Assembly (NCBI RefSeq): GCF_965638725.1
Contig: NC_134950.1
Span: 167,757,353-167,821,352, forward strand
Direction: 5' to 3'
From: Aptenodytes patagonicus
Taxonomy: Eukaryota > Chordata > Aves > Sphenisciformes > Spheniscidae
DNA: 64,000 nucleotides
This document shows, piece after piece, positions 12,301 to 24,300 of this stretch (the first letter of the stretch is position 1; each line of letters opens with the position of its first letter). The translations under genes and the position numbers were made by a program. The notes below the pieces were generated by a model that worked only from the letters and a program-made list of their open reading frames with translations, was not told the origin of the DNA and did not search any database.

Positions 12301-15300
12301 AGGATACGATCCAAAACTAATTCTTTGCCTCATAAGCGGCTTCTGAGTGCTTCTGTCGTATAATTTTAAGTGAAACTCTTTAGATCTTTGCCTGTCTCTA
12401 CTTACTAAAGAAATGAGTTTTTTCTACTCTCTGAATCCCTAACACTCAAATAATGAGTACAGAAACATCCATTTCAGAGTGATACTGTTAAATAGCAAGG
12501 AGAAAAGAGAGTAACTGTAGTTAAATAGCCAGGGATAAAGTCTCTGAATATATTTTCACTGTGAGTTAAAGGAAGGTTTATAGCTATGGAGATCTGGGAC
12601 AGACTTCCAGCAGAAGAAAGGTATATTATCAAGACAGAAGTTATAAAGTTATTTTCATGACAGAGTTGGAGCTGAAAGAATGAGAAGTGTCAGACAAAAT
12701 GATAGGCCAGATAGTGGAAGATGTTTTTGAGGGAAGTAGGGAAATTAATTTCTGAGATTACATTTGAAGAACATTGCATTAAAGAACTTTGTCCAGCTAA
12801 ACACTTAAATGATAGTTAGTTCGTATAAAGCAGCATAATTAATATTTCCAATGTAGGGATGAAGAAGAAGACAAGAACCATTTAAACTAATGTGAAGAGT
12901 TTTCCTTATTAAGAAAAATAAGGAAAATCAAAGAAGGGAAAGTTTAAGCTACGGGAAGAAAACACAGTAGGATAGTGACATGACCTTTTTTTGAATAGTC
13001 AGCCCACGATATAACCAGAGAAATGGATTCAAATTTGCTTGAATAAAATGCTCAAAGTCTTCCTTTAAGAAAAAAAGTCTGCCATGGCAGAGACAAGCTA
13101 ATAATTTGGAATGCTGAAAACAGCAGTCCTGGTGCAAATTTTTAGCTGTATATTTGAATTCAACACACAAGGAAATAGGTCTGTCTGATATAAAGATACT
13201 ATTTATTGCAGCACAGCTCCTTAAAATGCTAGATTTTGTGTGGACAGGAGAACATAGTTCTTCTCCCAAAATGAATATTAAAACCACTTTAATAAAAGGC
13301 AGTACGTTTATAGGCGGTCCACAACATGATTATTACGTACCAGCCATGATATTGCTGGGGTTCTGCAAAAGCTGCCTTGCTTAGAGGAGGGCTGGGATAT
13401 GCAAAGGAGAGAAGTCCCAGCCAGCAGTGATGTTATATGTGTCACTAAATTGCCGTGTCTTAACTTTTCACTCTCTAAAAAACATCAGCCAGCATGGCTT
13501 GCAGTGAAGTGTTTCATAAGAATGGAGAAAATTGACATTCCCCTACTGAAAAATAGACTTCTACATTTCCAGAGGCCTATCATTTTTCAGGAACAATGAG
13601 AAACTAATCCCTGTTATATGAAAGTAAGCTGGACCCTGGAAGATATAGTCCATGGCTAAGGGTTTGTTGGATGAGGTGGAGCATAGCACCACGTGATCAA
13701 ACCACCTTGCATAACAAACTGTCTTACCAGTACAAAGGGAAACAGGTTTGAACTTGTTATACTTTTACTCCTAATGAGAAAAATATGAAGCCACTGGAGA
13801 AGCACACAGTTGGGTTTACCTTGGGCCAGTTTAATTTCCTGTCCCCATTTCTCTTCTGAAGGCAGACAGCTAATAAATATCCTGCTCTAAAAAAAAACCC
13901 CACAACTACAAAAAAAAAAAGCAACACAAAAGGAAAGAAAAGAAAACATACCATTAATTTGCCCACATTTTTGCTTGAAGCTGTGGAAGTCAGTCAGCTA
14001 AACATGGCAGTTAAGGGCACTTTTGAGAAACAAGCTTCCGTAGTTCCCATCTCCTGTCTGATGTTGTGGAGAAATGGAGGCAATGTGACTGCTACTTGTT
14101 TCCTCAGACCAAAAAGCAGGTGCTCATCTCAACTGGTTACTCTCACGGTCATGACTAGATAATGATTTTCCATTAATTTTGCTCTCGGGTTTAATGGTCC
14201 TCATTTGATTATACTATATGTCTCTTGGCTCACTCATCAATATGGACTATATCTCTGCGGAGCCTTCACAGTGATTGATCCATCAGCTGTGTCTCCACTA
14301 TCTGCATATGTCACCAGCTGTTTCTGGACATTAACTCAGCCTAGCCAGAGCAGCACTGAGGCAATTCTGTCCCAAATCTTCCCACAGGAAGAACCTTTCC
14401 AAAGAACCAAGGTCTCATATGATAATTCAGGTTGGAAGGGACCTCAGGAGGTCTCTAGTCCAATCTCTTGCTCAAAGCAGAGTCAGCACTGAATTCAAAC
14501 CAGGTTGCTCAGGAGCAGCAGTAGCATTACCAGATAAAGCTAACCTCTGAATGGGGAATGGGTATTGTACCTCATCCCTATGCCCAGTAACGCAAAGCAG
14601 AGGCGTTCAGTATGCCCCAAGTGCTTCCTTAGCTTCCAAAGAGTTGCAGCACAGGAGCTTTCTGAATGAGATGCAATTTCTATAAATTTACTGAATTCCA
14701 GTGGATTTTTCTTCCATGATTCAGATTCACAGTGGACTCAGGTGAAAATGTTAATGGTGGGATTCAGCTCATGGAAGGATACACCTCACTTGGGGTGTCT
14801 ACATGGAGGCTTCTGCTTGTCGTCTGGGTGCTATTACAGTCAAGGGAGAATTACTCAGTGCAAGCTAATGCAGCCAAGAGAGTGATTCAGCTGATCAGAT
14901 ATATGTGTCTACGTATAACTCTCAGCTCTTGCCAATGATGTAACCCATTTCTTGGGTATGTTTCTGGTGCTTCTACTGTCGAAATAGTGACTTAGAAATG
15001 AAATTTAGTGGAATAATTCATATGAACAAAAAAGGGGAAGTCTGGATTGACTCTCATGGTATGGGAAACTGTGTTGGAGATGAATATGGGCTTGTGTGTT
15101 TCATTTTAATCCCTTAGAGCGTATTTGGTTCCTTAAAACACTGAATCCACTCACAAGTCTGAAGCATGAAATGATCAGGGAGCTGCTGTGCTGTTCCCTG
15201 CCCTCTGACATTTTTTCTGTTGCCTTAATGAGCGTGACCTAAAAAACAGAGCATGTGAGAGTTACTGGACTGAGATGAGAAGAGGTCAGAGATTTCCCTG

Positions 15301-18300
15301 CAAATGCATCAAGGGCAAATGCAGTGTCAGCCCACATACCCTGCCTACATACCTTGTTATGGCCACTGGTAAGCAGCCTACCGATGCAGGGAAGAAAGTC
15401 ATTGCAGTGTGGGTACAGGTCACTGGAAAAGGACCCCTTCACCCCAGCACTACAGTAGAGGTGACTGTGTCTTATGTTTCAAGACATTATTCTACCTACT
15501 TAAGAACCAGGGATATAGCCACCTTATATTCTGGATATTCTCAGTAGCAGAATGCTAGATGTTAAGACCAGCGGTTGATTTTTGCCTTTACTGACAGCCT
15601 CAGGTAGTCAGATCTCTGCAATGTATACTACTACTTCCTACTAGATCCAGATTAAGCTTTAAACAGCCCTGACCTTACCAGAGTCTGAAGCTTCTGGAGG
15701 GAGGTATTCTACAAAGATTCAAACTTTCCTTAAAAAACCTGAATAACGTATGGAAAATACCATGAGAGGGTAACCAGCTCATGTCGGTTATATCTGCCTG
15801 GTTCTGTCAAGAGCTTAAACCAGCAGATTCAATAGGTACAACATGTTTTATATTGCATTATTAACTGGGTAACTCTTGCAAATCCACTGTGACCAAACAC
15901 ACACACACACACACACACACATTTATATGTACATTTTAACTTCATACCAGGAAATGCACCTTCCTACTACCCATGTTATGCTTTGGCTGGGATGTGGTTC
16001 GTGTGGTGAAGACTCATGCTGTTCCATGTGTTGCTGTATCCTGGAGGGTCCAGGCTGCTGCCGTATTGACACTAGAGCTCTGACAAGTAGGCAAATAACA
16101 AACGTCTGTGATATTACACTTATATACTGCAGATCCACAGACCACAGCAAAGCAGAACATCCAAGGTTTGCCTCGGGTTGCCTCATTTTGGAACATGGCC
16201 CAGAGTCCTTGCTCTCACAGCGGAATCTTGTGTCCTTGGCAGGCCACGTAAAATTACATGCTAGAGGAAAGCAAAAGGTTTCCTATGATATTTCCAGGTT
16301 TTCTTTGATTCCACACAGCCCATCAATAAATGTTGATTAGCAGGGAGAATGACCTCAAGTCACATCAGCTGTAGCATGTGTTTTCCTGGAGGGGAAGGAA
16401 GAATATGATTTCCACCTCTCAAAGATAAGGATTATCACAGGCTTTAAAAGCATAATTTTGCTCTTATTTTCTTTTTTCTTTTATAAAAGCCCTTCAAATG
16501 AAGGGAAAGACTAATGGTAGGTCAGTGTTCAATTGTTTGAAATGCCAAGGCTTTGTCAAATACTAACATCAATGCATCAGACCTCAGATCTAGATTCTCT
16601 GTGGTTTAACAGTTGCATTATGATAGAAGAGAATTTAGTTTCATATCCCCTTTTGGGCACCTGCATATCACTCACTTATTTGCCAATACACTTGCCTTTT
16701 AAGTTTGACCATTTGGCCTTCCAAATGTGAGATAGGATGTTCCAGAGAGTCTATAGTCCAGATTCTTAAAGGGATACTATTACTTTTGATATCAATGGGA
16801 CACACTTGAAGCCTAATTTGTTGAGAGCCACAAATCCCACTGTCTCTGTGGCCAAAAAAGTGATTATTTTTAAAAGGGGATGATAAAAATAATAGAATAT
16901 TAATTTATTGATATATCAGACATTCAGCATGAATTTCTGGATCATGTCATTTTCATTGCCGGCTCATCTGTATATATTTATGTCAGACTTGTATTTCTCA
17001 CATATAAGTCTTATTAACGCTGAAGGTTTCATTAACTGATTTCAGTTTCTACTGTATGGACGCCTAGGGAACCAAAATGTCCACCATTTCAACCAGAATT
17101 CCCTTCTATCTGTGGATAAACTGATTCTAACTCAAAGGATATCAGTCCTGCATATTAAAGAACAAGATATAAAAATATATTATTAATGTTTCAGATTGGC
17201 AGGTCTTAGAAATCAATATATTTTCACTGTTTTTAATGTAGCTAATCAGATTTATGCTGGCTAAAGACCCAGACAATTTTTTTCAGTGCTTAGGAATTTG
17301 ATATTACACTGCTTTGTTACACAGAACAAACAAGAAAAGTGAATAGCAAAGGTGGGAAGTGAAAGAGTTCAGCTGAACATCTTTAAGTTTTAAGGTTATT
17401 CAAATATTAGTTTTGGCATAATTAGGGCGTAAAACCACAAAAACAGATTTAAAGCATGATTTCCCATAGTCTTATTGTTCTGGAGAGGTCACAATAACAT
17501 TTAATCCTGTTGCTGTCATGTGTAACTTAGCAATGTTTAATGCAGAGGCTATGACAGATGGGATAACCTGCTGATAGCACTATTCCTGAGCGTAAGTTTT
17601 GCAGAGTTTGCTTCCTACTCTGAGTCACTCACATTCTCAGCTTCTCTGGCCTGTGTCCAAGCTCATGTTTCATCCTACCCGTGCAATGTCGTTTCTTCTG
17701 CTTAACACCAAGTTATTCTGCTCAGATTCGGGCTTGTCTTGTCTTAACTAAGATACCACTGAATATAGCAATTAGAAAGAGAATTCAAAACTTGTTACAA
17801 CATTGAATGGTTTAGATCCACAGTTTTTTGTTAAGCACAAGCTTCTAACAGTGCTCTGGAAATATGACAGTGTTTCTGTTGTATAATGTTCATTTATGTG
17901 AATTACTGTGGTTTTAATACGTTCTACAGTATTTACATAAATAAGAAACTCTACTGATTTCATGATTAATAATACAGTTGGAATATCTATGTCTGCCAGT
18001 GTGAGTTTTTTAGAGAATCTGCTTTACTTCAGTAGGAAAGTTGAAATACTTCCCTCATAAGCCCTTTAGGATTCCTGAATTGTGGATGTTTTTTCTGGCT
18101 CCCAAAGAAGTTGAGCGAGGTTCAGTGTGAGTCTAAGACACCTAAAATTGGTTTACGTGTGAATTAAGTGTCTAAGCTCTTGTAGTCAAATGAGATCTAG
18201 TGAATACAAAATAAAAGACAGAGCTATTCAGTTGACCCTCAAATGATCACCTACATTTTGTCAGCTGAATGGATCTCATCTCCATTAACTACGTTCATTA

Positions 18301-21300
18301 CCTATCCAAGTTGGAGATACACTACCTAAACATTGGCATCGAGAGCCATTTTAGATACTTTTGGTCTTCTGTAGGACTTGTAAGACTTGTGTCACATCTA
18401 CCAGTCCCACATGAACACCGTGGATATCTCAGGGTATTTCAAATGGCCTTAGAGGCATATTTTTAAGCGATTGAATCTCCGTATGGGTGTCTTAATATTC
18501 ATGTGGAAATCTGCCCATGGGGCCAGCATTTTGCAGGACCTTGTCCACATGAAGCCCTTGTTTTGAAGAGAAAATAAGTAGTGGTGGGAGACGAGAAGAA
18601 AAGATTAATGTGATTTGACAATAACAGAGATAGGTATTTTCAAGCTACCCAGAGCTATGCACTTTTTTTACTGTCTATTTGTCCCTTCCTGCTCCTGCTC
18701 CTGTTTGCTTAGCAATTGTTGGTAAAGGTAAGCTGAGCAATGTTTAACACGACCGCAGGATCCCCATTCTCACAAGCAATGAATAATGTCTCAAGGCACC
18801 ACAGTTTACTTCTATGGGTAAACTCCACTGAAAACAAATCTCTGGCTCATTTGTTTCTGTCGTGGTTTAACCTCAGTTGGCAACTGAGCACCACGCAGCC
18901 GCTTGCTCACCCCCCTGCCCCCGCCTCGGTGGGATGGGGGAGAGAATCGGAAGAGCACAAGTGAGAAAAACTCGTGGGTTGAGATAAAAACAGTTTAATA
19001 ATTGAAATAAAATGATAATAATAATGTAATAATAATAATAATACACAAAGCAAGTGATGCACAATGCAATTGCTCACCACCCGCCGACCGATGCCCAGCC
19101 AGTCCCCGAGCAGCGGCCCCCCCGGCCAGCTTTCCCCAGTTGATGTACTGAGCATGACGTCCCATGGGATGGAATGTCCCTTTGGCCAGTTTGGCTGTGC
19201 CTCCTCCCAGCTTCTTGTGCACCCCCAGCCTGCTCAGTCGGTAGAGCATGGGAAGCTGAAAAGTCCTTGACTAGTGTAAGCATTACCTAGCAACAACTAA
19301 AACATCGGTGTGTTATCAACATTGTTCTCATCCTAAATCCAAAACACAGCACTGTACCAGCTACTAGGAAGGAAATTAACTCTATCCCTGCCGAAACCAG
19401 GACAGTTTCTCACGCATAGACAGTTACATTCTCATTGTGTCTAGTGGTTGAACATTCACTTTGGCTGGATGCCACAACCATGCAACCATGTTTGAATCAC
19501 CAACAAAAACTGGTTACGCCTAGACTTGAGTACAGCAGTGACTGTTTCAAAACTGATTTTGGTTCACTTTTCTTTTTCTTTTTTCTTTTTTCTTTTTTTT
19601 TCCTGTTAAGCAAATGCAACCTGAGGAGACAAATGGCTGTGCAGGTCTGCATTTTCCTATTGAGAAAGTAGACCCTGAGAATCTTTGTCGTACTGGTTGA
19701 AGTCAGGTAGGAATATCAAGTGACATTTTCCTTCTTCTCTCTATGCAGCTTTCAGAGGGAATCAATGCGGGCCAAGGACTAGGTATTGAAATCATTGCTA
19801 CCTTCCAGCTGGTGTTGTGTGTCCTTGCCACCACAGACCGGAGAAGGAATGACGTCTCAGGATCAGCACCTTTGGCCATTGGTCTCTCCGTTGCCTTGGG
19901 ACACCTTCTTGCGGTAAGTTTTAGCTCTCACAGTTGATATCTGCAATGTGCCACCTCAGGATGGGCCAGCGAAGGCAGGTAGATGATGGACAGATGATAG
20001 TTTCTTCCTCCTCTTTCCTCTTCAGAGACTGACCTTGTTTCTGCAGCACGCATGGCCCTTCTCCCTTGGGCCATGTGGCTGTGGCAGTAAGTGATAAGGT
20101 TGCACATCTGGGAGCAGTCACTGCATTAGGACTTGTTTCCCTCATGGGACAGGACAGGCACATGGCAAACAGTCTTTCCTCTTTTTTCTGAGGAAGAGCG
20201 GGTGGGATGAATGAAGCTGTTGCGAGCATCTGAACCATGCTGCAGGCTCCCACTTACCCTCCTGTGTAACAAAGATGCCAGATGTACATCAGTGCCTCAC
20301 CACTGGTTCTCTTTCCACCTCCTAGATTGATTACACCGGTTGTGGAATTAACCCAGCCAGATCTTTTGGCTCAGCGCTGATTGCCAACAACTTTGAAAAT
20401 CACTGGGTAAGTTGAATATATTTGTTTAGCTTACAAGAGGCTCTGCATATACATAATCTACAAGATCAGAAACATTTAAACACATATCATTAGCACCAAG
20501 ACAGTGAGTTGCCATTTCTATTTCATTTAACAAGGAATAATCTCCTTTTGCTCCTGACCAGCCTCAGGAGATCATAGACTCATAGAATAATTTGGGTTGG
20601 AAGGGACCTCTAAAGGTCATCTAGTCCAACCCCCCTGCCATGGGCAGGGACATCTTCAACTACATCAGGTTGCTCAGAGCCCCGTCCAACCTGACCTGGA
20701 ATGTTTCCAGGCATGGGGCAGCCACCACCTCTCTGGGCAACCTGTGCCAGTGTTTCACCACCCTCAGCGTAAAAAATGTCTTCCTTATATCTAGTCTAAA
20801 TCTCCCCCCCTTTAGTTTAAAGCCATTCCCCCTTGTCCTATCACAACAGGCCCTGCTGAAAAGTTTGTCCCCATCTTTTTTATAAGCTCCCTTTAAGTAC
20901 TGATAGGCTGCAATAAGGTCTCCCTGGAGCCTTCTCTTCTCCAGGCTGAACAACCCCAACTCTCTCAGCCTTTCTTCAGAGGAGAGGTGTTCCATCCCCC
21001 TGATCATTTTTTCATGGCCCTCCTCTGGACCCGCTCCAACAGGTCCGTGCCTTTCTTATGCTGAGGGCTCCAGAGCTGGACGCAGCACTGCAGGTGGGGT
21101 CTCACCAGAGCAGAGTGGAGGGGCAGAATCCCCTCCCTCGACCTCCTGGCCACGCTGCTTTTGATGCAGCCCAGGATACGATTGGCCTTCTGGGCTGCGA
21201 GTGCACATTGCTGGCTCATGTCCAGCTTTTCATCCCCCAGTACCCCCAAGTCCTTCTGGGCAGGGCTGCTCTCAGTCCCTTCATCCCCCAGCCTGTATTG

Positions 21301-24300
21301 ATACCGGGGGTTGCCCCGACCCAGGTGCAGGACCTTGCCCTTGGCCTTGTTAAACCTCATGAGGTTCACAGGGGCCCACTTCTTGAACTTGTCCAGGTCC
21401 CTCTGGATGGCATCCCGTCCCTCTGGCGTGTTGACGGCACCACTCAGCTTGGTGTCATCTGCAAACTTGCTGAGGGTGTACTCGATCCCACTGTCTATGT
21501 CACTGATGAAGATATTAAACAGTACCGGTCCCAGTACAGACCCCTGCAGGATGCCACTCGTCACCAGTCTCCATCTGGACATTGAGCTGTTGACTACTAC
21601 CCTCTGGATGTGACCATTTAACCAATTCCTCACCCCTTACTGGACAGTCCACCCATCAAATCCATACCTCTCCAGTTCAGAGAGAAGGATGTTGTGGGGG
21701 ACCGTGTCAAAGGCCTTACAGAGCTCCAGATAGACGACATCTGTAGCCCTTCCCGTGTCCACTGATGTCATCACTCCATCATAGAAGGCCACTAGGTTGG
21801 TCAGGCAGGACTTGTCCTTGGTGAAGCCATGCTGGCTGTCTCAAATCACCTCCCTGTCCTCCATGTGCCTTAGCAGAGCTTCCAGGAGAATCTGTTCCAT
21901 GATCTTCCCAGGCACAGAGGTGAGACTGACTGGCCTGTAGTTCCCCAGGTCTTCCTTTTTTCCCTTTTTAAAAATGGGGGTTATGTTTCCCCTTTTCCAG
22001 TCAGCGGGAACTTCACCGGACTGCCACGACTTCTCAAATACGATGGATAGTGGCTTAGCAACTTCATCCGCCAGTTCCTTCAGGACCTGCGGATGGATCT
22101 TATCGTGTCCCATGGACTTGTGCACCTTCAGCTTCCTTAGATGGTCTCGAACCTGATGTTCTCCCACAGTGGGCGGCTCTTCATTCTCCTAGTCCCTGCC
22201 TTTGCCTTCTTCAGCTTGGGCGGTGAGGCTAGAGCACTTGCTGGTAAAGACCGAGGCAAAAAAGTCATTGTGTACCTCTGCCTTCTCCATGTCCTGGGTA
22301 ACCAGGTCTCCCGTTTCATTCTGGAGAGGGCCCACATTTTCCCTCGTCTGCCTTTTATCCTTGATGTACCTATAGAATCTTTTCTTGTTGCCCTTGATGT
22401 CCCTGGCCAGATTTAATTCTAGCAGGGCTTTCGCTTTCCTAACCTGATCCCTGGCTGCTCAGACAATTTCTCTGTATTCCTCCCAGGCTACCTGTCCTTG
22501 CTTCCACCCTCTGTAGGCTTCCTTTTTGTGTTGGAGTTTGTCCAGGAGCTCCTTGTTCATCCATGCAGGCCTCCTGCAATTTTTGCCTGACTGTCTCTTT
22601 GTTGGGATGCATCGCTCCTGAGGTTGGAGGAGGTGATCCTTGAATATTACCCAGCTTTCTTGGGGCCCTTCTTCCCTCCAGGGCTTTGGCCCATGGTACT
22701 CTACCAAGCAGATCCCTGAAGAGGCCAAAATCTGCTCTCGTGAAGTCCAGGGTAGTGAGCTTGCTGTGCGCCCTCCTTGGTGCCCTCAGGATCTTGAACT
22801 CCACCATTTTGTGGTCACTGCAGCCCAGGCTGCCCTTGAGCTTCACATTCCTCACGAGCCCCTCCTTGTTGGTGAGAACAGGGTCCAGCATAGCACCTCT
22901 CCTCGTTGGCTCCTCTACCACTTGGAGAAGGAAGTTATCATCGATGCATTCCAGGAACCTCCCGGATTGCTTATGCCCTGCTGTGTTGTCCCTCCACCAG
23001 ATATCGGGGTGTTTGAAGTCCCCCATGAGGACCAGGGCTTGTGAGTGTGAGGCTGCTCCTGTCTGTCTGTAGAGGCCCTCATCCGCTCGGTCTTCCTGGT
23101 CAGGTGGCCTGTAGCAGACCCCCACTGTAATGGCACCTGTCCCTGCCTTCCCTTTAATCCTGACCCACAAGCTCTGGGTCAGCTCCTCATCCATCCCCAG
23201 GCAGAGCTCCGTGCACTCCAGCTGGTCATTGACATAGAGGGTGACACCCCCTCCTCGTCTCCCCTGCCTGTCCTTCCTAAAGAGCCTGTATCCCTCCATC
23301 CCAACACTCCAATCATAGGAGCCATCCGACCACGTCTCCGTGATGCCAATAAGGTCGTAGCCCTGCAGGCGTGCGCACGTCTCTAACTCCTCTTGTTTAT
23401 TCCCCATGCTATGTGCGTTTGCATAGAGGCATTTAAGTTGGGCCCCCGATGAAGCTGTCTTACTGGCTGGAGTTCCTTTGTCCTCAATCACAAAGTCCTC
23501 AAGCTGAGTGCGTATGTTCAAAGTAATACAGAAGGTTTTCTTTGGTTATTTCCCTTTATGTTTATATATTTCAAATATTTTAAACTTTAAAACCTCATTG
23601 CACAGAAACCTTTATTGAGTATTTATTGTTTAAACTGAGTTTGTAAATTGCTACTGCTTAATCTGGTAAAACCTAATTTAGGAAGGTTCTTAAGCAGGTT
23701 TATAAACTGAACTGGATCATCCAATATTTGGAAGCTAATAAAATGTTCATCTTCTTAAAGTGAAGTGTCTGCTTATGTGCTTTCATGGATAAGTGCTCTG
23801 GAAACACTATAAATTTTAGATTATTCCCTGTGGTTAAAAAGAGGAACTTCACAAAAATTTACTTATTTCACTAAAGCTCAATAAAGAAGACTAATATAAA
23901 AGCCCTAAATGAGTATGTGTTCTTGAATATTTAAAATGCAACTTGTTCTAACTCTCCTACTCATGATTTTGGCAGCCATTTACATAGGCATTCATGGAAA
24001 TTTAGTGAATAGTACAATGGGTTGTGAAAATTTTAGATATGGATGCCATTTTAATCTAAAGCGTAAAACACACAAAAAAAGGAAGACACTAGGAAAATTT
24101 TGCCATTATCTCCCACTTAAACACTTCTATTGGGATATTAAGGTAATGTAACTAAGCTAGTAGCTAGTATTTTCAGAATTCCATAGCAAAATTCTTTTCC
24201 TTTGTAGAGAGAGAGAAGGAGATAGAAGTAATAATTCATATTAAACCACTGATATTGCTGAATAAAAGAAAACGTTTTCAGATTCATGAACTCTTTGGCA

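Noticed and set aside
18873-19283. Short frames on both strands near AQP1 exon 2
   Set aside because: They lie inside the ERVL-type solo LTR, and part comes from its ATT microsatellite and GC-rich segment.
21058-23072. Plus-strand open frames of 90-175 codons
   Set aside because: Antisense shadows of the CR1 endonuclease/RT region, which is clearly coding on the minus strand.
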